Assembly: GCA_963383645.1 (NCBI GenBank)
Contig: OY726566.1
Coordinates: 97,659,643 to 97,723,642 of the forward strand
Direction: 5' to 3'
Origin: Muscardinus avellanarius
Lineage: Eukaryota > Chordata > Mammalia > Rodentia > Gliridae
DNA length: 64,000 bases
Part shown: positions 1 through 10,007 of the stretch, piece by piece
Layout of the letters: every line of letters starts with the position of its first letter
Numbering within the stretch: position 1 is the stretch's first letter
Position numbers and translations under genes: made by a program
Notes under the pieces: generated by a model
Databases searched by the model: none
The model's input: the letters and a program-made list of their open reading frames with translations, nothing else
Told to the model about the DNA's origin: nothing

Positions 1-172
1 GGTTCCTGGAAGCCCTTCTACCTCCGGGCTACACTCCCAGACCTATTTTATATTTTTTTAATTTGGAAACAGGGTCTCTTAAGCCAGCCAGGCTGGCTTC
101 AAACCTGTGCGATGCTCCTGTCTCTGCCTCCCAAGCGCGGGGATTACAAGTGTGTGCCACCACGCCCCCACG
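1..172 (-). mobile_element. SINE, young class, cut by window edge
   Basis: Reverse complement of the young dimeric SINE. The right-monomer signature (ttcctggaagcccttctacc) is followed by the linker and then the left monomer ending in the reverse of 'gtggcgcacgc'. The 3-prime tail lies outside the window. Confidence 0.85.
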
Positions 173-324
173 CCCCCCGCTATGATGTTTTAAATTGTAT
201 CACTTGAAAAGAAAATTGTCATTTGTTTTTCCTATATTAGTTGTCATTCTTCTGTAAGATCTTTCTCTTCTCTCATTTTATTTACTCATTAATGTATTTA
301 CGTCAAAGACTCATCAGTTCTTTT

Positions 325-546
325 CTAATTTTATTGGTATGTTATGATTACACATGACACTGGGATTTACTGACATACTGAACATATACATAACATATGG
401 TCGATTTCATTCCCCAGTAACCCCCTTTTCCCTCCTCGCCTTCTTCACCCTGATCCTCCTCTCCACTCTCTGCTGATGTCTCTTCAATTTTCATAAAATT
501 CCTCTCCCCAGCCTTTTCTTTTTTCTTTTTCTGTCTCTCTCTACTA
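325..546 (-). mobile_element. L1 3-prime terminal fragment
   Basis: It begins with a T-rich stretch and 'ttttattggtatgttatgat', the reverse complement of an L1 3-prime end of the type seen at 11.7 kb and 24.0 kb, and continues into the pyrimidine-rich strand of a G-rich 3-prime UTR. No ORF2 is visible. It is probably a short 5-prime-truncated insertion. Confidence 0.6.
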
Positions 547-617
547 AAACTCATATATGAAACAGAACCAAATCGCTAAGGGTTTAGACGAGAGCAACAT
601 GATTAAGAATATTCACC

Positions 618-680
618 CAGTGCCGGGGCATGTCTCAGTGATAAAGAGCATTCCCGGCATGTTCAAGACTCTCGGTTTGA
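618..680 (+). mobile_element. ID-like SINE monomer, diverged
   Basis: The segment resembles the tRNA-derived ID monomer (ggggcatgtctcagtgataa), but its B-box half is badly diverged. It leads into a purine tract. Confidence 0.4.
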
Positions 681-872
681 AGAAGAGGGAGGTGGAGGAG
701 GAGGGGGGAGAGGGGAGGAGGAGGGGGAGGAGGAGAGGGATGAGGAGGGGGATAGAGGGGAGGAGGAGAGGGAGGAGAGGGAGGAGGAGGGGGAGGAGGA
801 GGAGGAAGGAGAAAAAGGAAGAGGAGGAAGAGAATGAGGGGAGAAAGAATAAGAAGGAAAAAGAAGAACTAG
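680..872. repeat. (GGA)n-rich purine tract
   Basis: Nearly uninterrupted purine sequence, mostly GGA and GGGA, for about 190 bases. Open frames through it on both strands are low-complexity artefacts. Such tracts can form triplex structures. Confidence 0.9.
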
Positions 873-886
873 TACTACACCCAGGG

Positions 887-1009
887 CCAAATGTGGTGGC
901 ACATGCCTATAATCCTAGTACTTGGATGATTGAGACAGGAGGATCAGCCTCAGTAAGTAGGGAGATTTTCATCAACCTAGTGAGACCCTATTTCAAAATA
1001 AAAAAAATT
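887..1009 (+). mobile_element. SINE, old class, left monomer only
   Basis: B1-like half from 'aatgtggtggcacatgcc' to 'ccctatttcaaaataaaa', followed directly by a (CA)n tract. The ID half is missing. Confidence 0.75.
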
Positions 1010-1018
1010 TAACAAAGG

Positions 1019-1019
<1 letters not shown>

Positions 1020-1057
<38 letters not shown>

Positions 1058-1068
1058 ACACACACACT
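1020..1068. repeat. (CA)n microsatellite
   Basis: About 24 CA units with one interruption, placed just after a SINE tail. Confidence 0.95.
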
Positions 1069-1133
1069 GTACTCAACAAGCAGTGAAGCAGGGAAGAGGA
1101 CCTGGGGACAAAAGGGATTTAAATAGGCCATTC

Positions 1134-1340
1134 AAGCTGGGCATGGCAGCACGTGCTTGTAACCCAAGTACTTGGGAGGCTGAAACAGGAGAGTCTTGGG
1201 TTCACGGACAGCCTCAGCTACTCCATGAGGCCCTCCGTAACCTAGTGAGACCCTATTTCAAAATAAGGAATAAAAAATAGGGCTGGGGGTGTATCTCAGA
1301 GAAAGAATACCCCTGGGTTCCATTGCCAGTACTACAAAAA
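1134..1340 (+). mobile_element. SINE, old class
   Basis: Both monomers are present: the left from 'agctgggcatggcagcacgt', the right 'ggctgggggtgtatctcaga' through 'ccattgccagtactac'. Its tail has become a (CATA)n repeat. Confidence 0.85.
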
Positions 1341-1376
1341 TACATACATACATACATACATACATACATACATACA
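1341..1376. repeat. (CATA)n microsatellite
   Basis: About nine CATA units at the tail of the preceding SINE. An LTR is inserted at its far end and duplicates ATACA from the array. Confidence 0.95.
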
Positions 1377-2061
1377 TGTTATGATTTGGACTGTTATGGT
1401 TGGGGAAACTGTCCCTGGAGACCTTTGTTAGGCTCCCTAAGATAATTCCCATAAAATTGCAGGTTCTTGTCCTGAGCTAAGGATAAATATGCAACAGGCC
1501 AGACTCTGGTTGAAGATTTAAAGGAGTTTGTTAAAAAGATAGAAATACAGAAGATAATCACAGCCCCCTGCCATTCAGAAGATAATCACAGCCCCCTGTG
1601 TGTGTGTGTGTGTGGGGGGGGGGGTTCGAATGAATTCACTGAAGATTTCTGGGTCCAGAGTATTCTTATAGCCAAGTCTTCTAACCCACAAAGATCCCCC
1701 CTCTGGGGCCAGTCTTTTGATGTGGGGGATTCCTTCCTGCGGGTCTGTCTGGTTTCTCTAAGCCCCCAAATGTGTTAATTGATCATCACATAGGGCATCC
1801 TCTCATGATTATCAAAGTCTGGGATCTCCTGAAGGCTTATGGCATCCTTCCACTTCCTTGGGAAATCTCATCTTTATAATGGAAAAGGCCCTGACACTAT
1901 CTCTGTTGTCTTGCTAATCTACCTTGGTGCCTGGAATCCTGCAGCCCCTTTCTCTGAAGCTCCTGGTTTCTTTACTACCAAAGATATATTTGAAAAATTG
2001 AAAATCTTTCTCAATACTGGTACATTAATACACTTTGAAGCCTTTTCCCAATACCGGTACA
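1377..2061 (-). mobile_element. Solo LTR, family A, copy 1
   Basis: LTR of an endogenous retrovirus in minus orientation. It starts TGTTA and ends GGTACA on the plus strand and is flanked by a 5 bp duplication ATACA (1372-1376 and 2062-2066). A reversed polyadenylation region (gtttgttaaaaag) lies near 1530 and a G-run of about 12 near 1613. The sequence next to the right end is partly duplicated, with two copies of a CAATACTGGTACA-like end about 45 bp apart. It shares ends and much of its length with the copies at 4.5, 20.6 and 40.1 kb. No internal retroviral sequence adjoins it, so it is read as a solo LTR. Confidence 0.8.
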
Positions 2062-2199
2062 ATACATATATCCATAAAGAAGCCATCTCCATTACCATCT
2101 GTGAGCTGGGGGAGGTGAGGAGATGGTTCAGAGATCAGTGGGCACCAGGAGATCAGGGCCCATCAGCCCACAAGGTAACAATTCAAATTAAGGATTGAA

Positions 2200-2500
2200 A
2201 TTGGTCAAAAGACCATTGGTTCCCCCCCAAACCCAACTGACCAATCATAAAAGAGCAGATGGGGCATCTCAGTAAAGTTGAAAAGCTCATTTCCCAAGAG
2301 CTTCAGTGGTTGTTCTTTTTCAGGGACACCCTCCCTCCCTCACCCCACCATGGGAGGGTTGGCTGTTTTGTCTTCTCTCTTTCCCTGACTTAAATGTTCA
2401 TATTTCTATACCCTTCATTAGTCCTTGAATTTCACTCATTGAAATCCACTGGACAAGAACCCTATGTGAGGAGATGCCTCCCATTCAGTCATGGTGCATT
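2200..2500 (+). mobile_element. LTR fragment, family C, copy 1
   Basis: CCAAT-like boxes (accattggt, gaccaatca), 'gttgaaaagctcatttccca' and a pyrimidine-rich stretch resemble retroviral U3/R. The part from about 2260 to 2465 matches 8399-8566 plus 9331-9360 piece by piece, including 'cattgaaatccac'. Outer ends were not resolved. Confidence 0.55.
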
Positions 2501-2947
2501 GGCCAACAAAGATGGAAGGGAAATTAAAAATCTTCTGCCATGAGTTCTTACAGGCTCAGGTCCAGGAGTTTGATCCTATGTAGCTTACAGTTAGATGTAG
2601 TATGTGCTATGACTCTGAAAATGAAAACCAGCAAAACTCAGTGACCGAGGTACCTATGTGTGGAGGACAGGAAACAGAGCATGGGAACAGAGAAGGAAAC
2701 CAAAAGGGAGGTGTGGCTTGCTGTTGTTGCTGCCATCATGGCTGCTGGCATTAAGGTTCTATATGGTTAAAAGCTTGCGGTTGGTACTAGGATCACATGA
2801 TCCCCTGGCACTGTGGACACCAAACCACCTGTATATGGAGGGCAAAGCCATTGTCCCATGGGCTGGTACGGTAACACCACAGCAGCATGGGGAGCAGTAG
2901 GCATAGTGACCTACCCCCATTTCTTGTATGCAGTGCCAAGAGCTGAG

Positions 2948-2948
<1 letters not shown>
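2501..2948. other. No recognised feature
   Basis: Mixed sequence with only short open frames. I recognise no repeat family or exon here. It could be diverged LTR or ERV material next to the preceding LTR. Confidence 0.5.

Positions 2949-2990
<42 letters not shown>
2949..2990. repeat. (CA)n microsatellite
   Basis: Uninterrupted CA run of about 21 units, not adjacent to a clear SINE. Confidence 0.95.
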
Positions 2991-2991
<1 letters not shown>

Positions 2992-2993
<2 letters not shown>

Positions 2994-3478
2994 TTACATA
3001 GTGATCCACAATCCCATGAGAAAAACAAGGGATTTTCTCTGTGGGCTGCATGCAGATGCATCCATGGGAAGGGGTCAAATTGTTTGTGGGTTGCTATCAA
3101 TCCCAAGGCAGGAACCCTAGCCCCAGTCTCTGCAGCGATCAGAAAGACTTCTCTAACTTAGCTACCTTGCATAGGAATGGACAACTGCAAAAGCAAGTTT
3201 TCTAAGCTCAGTATTACTCTTACCTTGTTTTGACAACAAGTTAGAACTGGAGGAAAGAAAATCTCCTTGGTTGCCTGGAAACTCTAAAACTTTGGGACAG
3301 CTACCATTGACTAGTTTCTGGCTTTGAGTGTGGGAGGGGAGATTTTAGACCCACACAGTGTGGTGGGAAAGAAAACAAAGAGAAGCTCTTCATCATCCCA
3401 ATTGTAATATATGAGAAGGGAGGTGTCTGCTTTAGAGCCACCCCTCTGGGCCCACCTACACGCTGTTGAAACGGACGT
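2992..3478. other. No recognised feature
   Basis: No open frame of substance and no repeat family that I can name. Confidence 0.5.
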
Positions 3479-3914
3479 GTCTTGTCTTGTTAGAGTTCTG
3501 GCCTGTGGATCTCGATAAATGAAGTCCAAGGACTAGCAAAGGGCCAAGAAATATGAATGTTTATTTTAAATTAGGGAAAGATGGAGGACAAAGTAGTCCC
3601 CAAAGGGGGGATCCTGGAGAAAGAGTGACCTTGAAGCCCTTAGGGAATGGGCTTTTAAACCTTCTTGAGGTTTTCTGTCTGCTTATGATTGGTTAGAATT
3701 GGGTTTTAGAGGACCAAGGACTTTTGCACAGTTTTGACCGTTAACTGTGGGCTAACAAGGGCCCCAGTTCTTTGGCACCTATCAGTCTCTTACCTTCCTG
3801 CTCAACTCCCCCAACCTCACAGAAAGAGGCATACAGATGGCTGCTTCAATTCTCCTGTTCCCAGGTCCTCTGCCCTGCCTCACTGATCTGGGAGGGGTAA
3901 ACTACCCCTTCACA
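3479..3914 (-). mobile_element. Probable solo LTR, class I type
   Basis: Read on the minus strand it starts TGTGAAGGGG, has a TATA-like GGTTTAAAAGCCC (around 3652) and a polyadenylation-like AATAAAC signal (around 3561). That is the usual order in a gammaretroviral-type LTR. No convincing target duplication was found, so both ends are approximate. Confidence 0.5.
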
Positions 3915-4536
3915 GTGTGACTGTTAACATCTCACACCTAGGCCTCCGGTGCTGCTGGACAGCTCACAAAGAATGATTGCCCCGGTAGATGGATTATTAA
4001 TAATTAAATGTTTATTGTAAAGGACAGTAAGATAATTCTATTTTCTAATATGGTTTGTTTTCTTGCACTCTGAAAGCCAATTCTAGGATTCCAGAGCTCT
4101 GTATTCTAAACCCTCTGGTAAGAAGGAAAAAAAAGCCAACGTGTTCTGAAACAAGCACCTATACAAATTTATAACAGAATATAGGTTTTTTTCCTACAGT
4201 AATTGTGGCTGTTGTATTTTTATGTGCTCTTGGTCTTTGAAAATTCACCTGGGTTTATGGGCATATATTTTCTGCTCTGATTTATTCTTGTTTTGTCTAA
4301 CTAGAAGCTTTCTAGCTTTCTCTCTCTTTTTTTTTTTATCTCCTGCTGTCTTTACTCAGAAACTATTTGAGGGTTAATTGATATCCTAAGAAAAAGGATA
4401 AATAGTGGTGGTGACTGATGTGTTTGCCTGCAATGGAGAGACAAAGCTGCCACCAGAATCTGTTTGATTCAGTGTCACCCGTAATTGGCAAGTTGTCCAA
4501 GCATGCCAGCTGTACAGTTGTTACCCATGTCTATGT
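3915..4536. other. No recognised feature
   Basis: AT-rich sequence with T-runs. It has a minus-strand AATAAACATTTAATT-like stretch near 4010, perhaps another decayed LTR. Nothing can be assigned firmly. Confidence 0.4.
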
Positions 4537-5223
4537 TGTAATGGGTGTGGAGCTGCTCCGGGGACCCTGTTGGGCTGCCAAGGCTATTACAGCGAGAGAT
4601 GTAGCCGCAGGTTCTTGTTCTGAGCTAGGTATAGAAAACACTAGCCTGAACTCTTTTAGCTTAAGCAATATTTATTATTACTAAGTTGGAGAGATAGTAC
4701 AGAGTTAATAAAACCCTATACCAGAGGTAGTATAGGGGGGGGCGACTTGAAAAGAAGTCACCAGAGACTTCTGGATTCAGAGCATTTTATACCAATAATC
4801 TTCTGACCCAACTACCTCTCCCCCTCTAGGGCAAGTCTTTTGATGTGGGGATTCTTTCCTGTAGGTCTGTCCTGTCTCTGGTACAGACCCCAAGCCTTTT
4901 GTTACACCCAAAAATAGGTTAATTGATCATCGGAGTCTGGTATCTCTTGAAGGCTTATGGCATCATCCCATTATTGGAGTCTGGGATCTCTTGAAGGTTT
5001 ATGGCATCCTCCCACATTCTTGGGAAATCTTATCTTTACAATGAAAAAAGGCCCTGGGACTATCTCGGTTTTCTTGCTAATCACCCTTGGCGCCTGGAAT
5101 TCTGCAGCTCTTTCCCTGAAGCTTTTGGCTTTTTTACTACTGAAGATATATTTTGAAAATTGAAAATATTTCCCAATACTGATACATTAATACATTTTGA
5201 AGCCTCTTCCCAATACTGGTACA
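4537..5223 (-). mobile_element. Solo LTR, family A, copy 2
   Basis: Same family and orientation as 1377-2061, with the same duplicated right end. It is flanked by a 5 bp duplication TATGT (4532-4536 and 5224-5228). A short internal repeat of 'ctggtatctcttgaaggctt' and 'ctgggatctcttgaaggttt' occurs at about 4937 and 4980. No internal retroviral region adjoins it. Confidence 0.8.
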
Positions 5224-5774
5224 TATGTCATACAGTAAAATCCATGACAAAGATATGGTTTGGTTTCTGGAAGCTCTAGATCTGGTTCCATTCTTGGTAG
5301 TAAATATATGTAACTCTCCTGTCCCCAGTCTGTTGATATTGTTGACTGTGCTATATGTATAATGTATCTGAATATTGTCTGCATGATACCAAAAATTGGC
5401 ATTATATAAATAAGTGCTCATAAGATTTAGAAAGAATAAATATAAAACCAAATGCCTCTGAGTTCACATGACTTAAATAAATCTAAAATGGAGTAAATTT
5501 AAGATTTGCTCATGAGATTAAATATATCCTTAAGATTATTAACACATGCCTTTTTTCCCTAGGTAAATAGTCAATAAAAATTATGTTTGTCTCTCTAGTA
5601 TATGTTCAAATACAATGTTCATTGCTTTTAAAGTTTTTTTACATGGCAGAAAAATGTTTTAAGATTATAAGGACACTTATCTGATGTCTCATTTTTTCAG
5701 AGTAATCTATAATTTAATTATTAAATTAAATTGGAAAATGCAAAGTATAATTAATAATTTTTAAAATTTTTTAA
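5224..5774. other. AT-rich stretch without recognised feature
   Basis: Low-GC sequence with no gene-like frame. Possibly an old L1 remnant, but no diagnostic motif was seen. Confidence 0.4.
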
Positions 5775-5776
5775 TT

Positions 5777-5966
5777 AGCCAGGTGCGGTGGCACATGCTT
5801 GTAATCCCCACGCTTGGGAGGCAGAGACAGGAGGATTACGCAGGTTCAAAGCCAGCTGTGCTGGCTTTAGAGACCCTGTTTCCAAATAAAAATATAAAAT
5901 AGGTCTGGAAGTGTAGCCCGGAAGTAGAAGGGCTTCCAGGAACCCCTGTACCACCAAAAAAAAAAT
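5777..5966 (+). mobile_element. SINE, young class
   Basis: Complete dimer with 'gtaatccccacgcttgggag', the linker 'ccaaataaaaatataaaata' and 'gggcttccaggaacccc', followed by an A-rich tail and a (GT)n tract. Confidence 0.9.
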
Positions 5967-5983
5967 TTTTTTTTAATTAATTA

Positions 5984-5985
<2 letters not shown>

Positions 5986-6032
<47 letters not shown>
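5986..6032. repeat. (GT)n microsatellite
   Basis: About 24 GT units between the tails of two SINEs lying in opposite orientation. Confidence 0.95.
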
Positions 6033-6036
<4 letters not shown>

Positions 6037-6232
6037 ACTGGAGATTGAATCCAGGGGTATTCTACCTCTGAGCTACATCCCCAGCTCTATTTTTTATTCT
6101 TTATTTTGAAACAGAGTTTCACTAAGTCACAGAGGGCCTCACTAAGTAGCTGAGGCTAGCCACAAACCTGTAATCCTCCTGTCTCAGCCTCCCAAGTACT
6201 GGGATTATAGGCATGTGACACCACGACTGGCA
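6033..6232 (-). mobile_element. SINE, old class
   Basis: Reverse complement of the old dimer: ID half first (actggagattgaatccaggg), then linker, then B1-like half ending at 'caccacgactggcat'. Its tail meets the (GT)n tract. Confidence 0.85.
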
Positions 6233-6259
6233 TGTAATTAATGCTTTACAATGCTCCTA

Positions 6260-6504
6260 GCTTCTTCTTCTTCTTCTTCTTCTTTTTTTTTTTTTTTTTT
6301 TTGTGGTACTGAGGATGAAACCCAGGGGCTTTTCTACCTCCGGGATATACTCCCAGACCTATTTTATAATTTATTTGGAAACAGGGTCTCATTAAGTTAT
6401 TGACAGCTTCACTAAGTAGCTGAGGCTGGCTTCGAACCTGTGCGATCCTCCTGTCTCAGACTCCCAAGCACTGGGATTATAAGCGTGCGCCACCACGCCC
6501 AGCT
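6260..6504 (-). mobile_element. SINE, intermediate class, with (CTT)n/T tail
   Basis: Minus-strand dimer preceded by (CTT)n and a T-run, its tail. It mixes features: 'ctacctccggg' and 'cccagacctattttata' as in the young class, but 'ctcccaagcactggg' in the left monomer as in the old class. Confidence 0.85.
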
Positions 6505-6762
6505 CATGGCTTCTTTGAATTTACAATAACATTTGGATATATTGAATGGGCTTCTAAATTGTTGATATATAGAAAAACAATATTGTAAATTGCCTTTGTT
6601 TTGAAATCTTTACTAAAAGACAACAAAAGTTACTGGAAATCAGGGTTCATGACAATGTATAATGTATATACATTGCTTTGATTAAAAAAAAAAACTCTCC
6701 ATTCTTTCACCTGAGCACCTTAAATTTTGGAGACAATGATCAGACCAATTAAACACTCCTTA

Positions 6763-6936
6763 AACTGGACATGGTAATCCCAGTACTTGGGAAACTAAAA
6801 CAGAAGGATTACAGTTTGAAGGACAGCCTCAGCAAGTAGTGAGACTCTCATCAATCTAGTGAGACTCTCTTTTCAAATAAATAAAATTGAGCTAGGGGTA
6901 TAGCTCAAAGATGGAATGCCTCTGGGTTCAATCCAC

Positions 6937-6989
<53 letters not shown>

Positions 6990-7010
6990 TACATACATAC
7001 ATACATACAA
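6763..7010 (+). mobile_element. SINE, old class, with (CA)n and (CATA)n tail
   Basis: Diverged dimer from 'aaactggacatggtaatccc'. The right monomer runs to 'gggttcaatccacagtaaca', then (CA)n at about 6941-6982 and (CATA)n to 7007. The tail is an example of microsatellite birth at a SINE end. Confidence 0.8.
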
Positions 7011-7258
7011 CAACAACAAAAAAAAACACTTCTTAACAATCTTTAGCTGATAGAGCTGCACAGAAATTTTCAAACCCTCTTGAAAAACAAGGCCAAATTT
7101 TATTGGTCCAGATGCTAGAAATATAATAATGTCAAGAGCTGGGCTTCAGAGTTTCATTTTCTTACTGGCAATCCTCCTGGAAAAACTAAATACAGATAGA
7201 CTAAGGCCACTCCTCTTTGACAACAAAGGGAAGTCTCAGGTTCTGACTATGTATGTCT
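7011..7258. other. No recognised feature
   Basis: Nothing assignable. Short frames only. Confidence 0.4.
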
Positions 7259-7452
7259 CTCTGGCAACCACAGGCATATGCGTAGATGTGTCTAGCAGTC
7301 AAAAACAATGTTGGCTCTAGACCTCACTGGCAGCCACCACTGGTACATATGTATATGTGTAGATTCAAGGTCTAGGTGGCAACCAGCGTGTATACATATG
7401 TATATGTGACTAGTGGTTGAAAGCAGGTGCCAGGTCTACATCTCAATGGTAA
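7259..7452 (+). repeat. Degenerate tandem repeat of about 65 bp
   Basis: Three to four imperfect units, each with 'tggcaaccac/tggcagccac/tggcaaccag/tggtaaccat' followed by 'catatgtatatgtg' and 'aggtctag'-like blocks. Units are diverged and of uneven length. Confidence 0.6.
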
Positions 7453-7675
7453 CCATGAATAAATCCAATACACACATCCTGCTCATGGCCATGTCTGGAT
7501 GGGAATCAAGTTCGGTACCTAAACAGTTTGCTTTGGGTCAATCAGACAGTGAGAGAAGTTAAAAGGATGCTTTTTTTTTTTTTTTTTCTCCTCTGTCTTT
7601 CAGATGGGAAACTCCTTGTCTTCCAAGGTCACTGGCACCTTCTTAGATTACATCTTGTAGATCTGTTGACCCTCA

Positions 7676-7676
<1 letters not shown>

Positions 7677-7722
<46 letters not shown>
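7677..7722. repeat. (CA)n microsatellite
   Basis: About 23 CA units. No SINE joins it on either side. Confidence 0.95.
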
Positions 7723-7725
<3 letters not shown>

Positions 7726-7997
7726 TTTTTCATCTTTTTCTATGCCTCAGTTTGGTAGTATGAATTAAAAGACAGAGAAGATGGCCACCACAGGGAAATG
7801 TAAACAACACACTATCTTGTAGTTGGATCTGTTTTGCAGGAGGAAAGTTAAAGGTCTGAAGTTCCTGTTAAGAAAAAATTCAAAGCTATGCCAACAAGGT
7901 TAGTCAGATGTGGCCCTTCTGGCCACATTATCAGATAAAAATTTTCCACACCACCAAAGCCCAAAGACAAAAAGAATTATTTAAAGGACTTGTTCGT
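7723..7997. other. No recognised feature
   Basis: Short unassigned stretch between a microsatellite and a SINE. Confidence 0.4.
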
Positions 7998-8212
7998 TGG
8001 GTATGGTGGTACTTACTTGTAATCCCAGTACTTGGGAAGCTGAGACAGGATCACAGGTTCATGGCCAGGTTCAGGTATTTAGTGAGGCCCTCTGCAACTT
8101 AGTGAGACCATATTTCAAAATTAAAAATAAAAAATGGACTGGGGATGTAGCAGAGAGGCAGAATGTCCCTGGGTTCAATTCCCAATACTGCAAAAAATAA
8201 AAATAAAAAAGA
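7998..8212 (+). mobile_element. SINE, old class
   Basis: Complete dimer with left monomer 'gggtatggtggtacttactt', linker 'ttcaaaattaaaaataaaaa' and right monomer ending 'ttcccaatactgc'. Confidence 0.85.
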
Positions 8213-8298
8213 ATTTGTTAAAGTCACATTAAATACATTAATCCTATTGTTTGAAAAATAGGTTTTCTTAAGATATAGATCTGCTTTTAGTAAAATTT

Positions 8299-8398
8299 TA
8301 CTCCAAATAAAAACATAAAATAGGTCTGGGAGTATAGCTGTAGCCCGAAGGTAGAAGGGTTTCCAGAAACCCCAGTACCACCAGGAAAAAAAAAAAAA
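8299..8398 (+). mobile_element. SINE, young class, 5-prime truncated
   Basis: Only the linker and right monomer remain ('gggtttccagaaacccc', A tail). It abuts the truncated left side of an LTR. Confidence 0.75.
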
Positions 8399-8566
8399 AG
8401 CAGGTGGGGAACCTCAGAAAGGTTTAAAAGCCCATCTCCCAGGAAATCCAGTGGTTATTCTCTTTAGGGCTTCCTCCCAACCCTCCATGGGCAAAGTTGT
8501 TTTGTCTTCTATCTCTCCTTTACTTAAAATAAACTTCCATATTTGTATACCCTTTGTTAATCCTTA

Positions 8567-9330
8567 TGAGGAGGTAGAAAAAGTAGGCAGGTAGGGAAGA
8601 GGCCTCAGTAGAGAAACTTAATTTCCTGAGGGGCAATGAATACTAATTAACTTCCAAGGCTCCTAAAAAGAGACCAGCTCTTCCAAAGTTCAGAGATAAG
8701 AATGACCAAAGCTTCACAAAACCATCTGTTTACTAATCAACAAACCCAGGAGACATCCCTGAAGCAAGCCTGACACCTCTACTGAAAGAAGGAAACCCCT
8801 CAAGGACATGCAAATACCCTATGCAAATTTTAAGAACTGCCTCCCAGACTCCAAGTAACAGAGGACTTACAGAGATATATAAACCCCTAGACCAGTCACC
8901 AGGACGGTTACCCACTCTGGGAACCCCTCCCCATTGGGGAGCTTTTTTCTCTCGCAGGTCACGTTGGCTTTGAGAGAAGGTGGAGTGCAATTGAAGGCAC
9001 TCGGCCTGGGATACACTCAGGTAGTGACCTGAAGGCCTCCGCTGGACATCAAGGCTGACCAGGGCCCCTAGGGGTGACCTGCACTTCTTTCTTGGCAGAT
9101 TGCATGTACTTTGGGAGAAAGCAGCTTGCAACTGAAGGCATTTGGCTTGGACTATCCTCAAGTATTGTCCTGAAGGCAGCTGCTGGGCACCAGAGTCCCA
9201 ACAGCACTTAGGGGTGTTCTGCCACTTTCCCTATTCCCTGCTGGTTCCAATAAACCTCCTGCTCCCCTTCCTGCCATCTGCAGAATCCAGTAAGAAAACG
9301 CCATGTTTCTTCTCAAGAAACCCTGTTTCA
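8567..9330 (+). mobile_element. Solo LTR, family B, copy 1
   Basis: A 764 bp LTR starting TGAGGAGG and ending TTTCA, flanked by CTTA (8563-8566 and 9331-9334). It has a TATA-like 'gagatatataaacccc' near 8871 and 'caataaacctcc' as polyadenylation signal near 9249. Between them lie two related units of about 140 bp (8952-9092 and 9093-9231). The same two-unit layout occurs in the copy at 38.95 kb. A 4 bp duplication is typical of class I ERVs. Confidence 0.8.
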
Positions 9331-9360
9331 CTTAGACTTTATTCATTGAAATCCACAGGA

Positions 9361-9561
9361 CACCGGGCGTGGTGGCGCACGCTTGTAATCCCCGCGCTTG
9401 GGAAGCAGAGACAGGAGGATCACGCAGGTCCGAAGCCAGCTGCGCGTGCTGGCTTAGGAGACCCTGTTTCCAAATAAAAATGTAAAAATAGGTCTGGGAG
9501 TGTAGCCCGGAGGTAGAAGGGCTTCCAGTCACCCCAGTACCACCAAAAAAAAAAAAAAAAA
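9361..9561 (+). mobile_element. SINE, young class
   Basis: Near-consensus young dimer with a 12 bp duplication AAATCCACAGGA (9349-9360 and 9562-9573). A long A tail and little divergence mark a recent insertion. Confidence 0.92.
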
Positions 9562-9620
9562 AAATCCACAGGACAAGAGGAGACACCCTTGTCTCAGTGT
9601 CAACAAGAGAAAAGCAGAAA

Positions 9621-10007
9621 AATTTGATTTAACAAAAGTTTTATGTGACACAGGGGCCTTGAGAGATGAAGGTTGGGAAACACTGCGTTTTTATGTCAAG
9701 TTTGATAGAGGTGGGTAAGTGTAGTAGAACATGCTCACTTAGAAGCACATAGAACATCACATAGAAGGGTGTAATGTAATGGTGATTGATGGAGGGGAAT
9801 CCAGCAATGCCTGTTTGTTCACAATCTTTGTACTGCCCGGGGTAGCACTATTTCCTTTCAATCATAAGACAGGATCTCTTTGCTTTCAAGGGATGTGGGT
9901 TGGTGACCTGTGACCAGAATCCTTTTGCAGTTTATGGTTTGTTTTGAAGGAGAGAGAAGTTCCAGTTTTGTTTGTCTGGGGTTTTTTGTTTGTTTATTTG
10001 TTTGCTT
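9621..10007. other. No recognised feature
   Basis: Unassigned sequence. Its start may still belong to LTR family C. Confidence 0.4.

Larger units (their letters stand above)
8399..9620 (+). mobile_element. LTR family C, copy 2, split by two insertions
   Basis: The host LTR appears as three pieces, 8399-8566, 9331-9360 and about 9562-9620, that together read like 2260-2475. The first break is a family B LTR with a 4 bp duplication CTTA. The second is a young SINE with a 12 bp duplication AAATCCACAGGA. The 5-prime part is missing. Confidence 0.65.

Noticed and set aside
557..1012. 151-codon plus-strand frame rich in Arg, Glu and Gly
   Set aside because: Most of it is the (GGA)n purine tract, and the rest is a SINE monomer.
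2759..3106. Frames with long HTHTHT or VCVCVC stretches here and at many other places
   Set aside because: Translations of (CA)n microsatellites.
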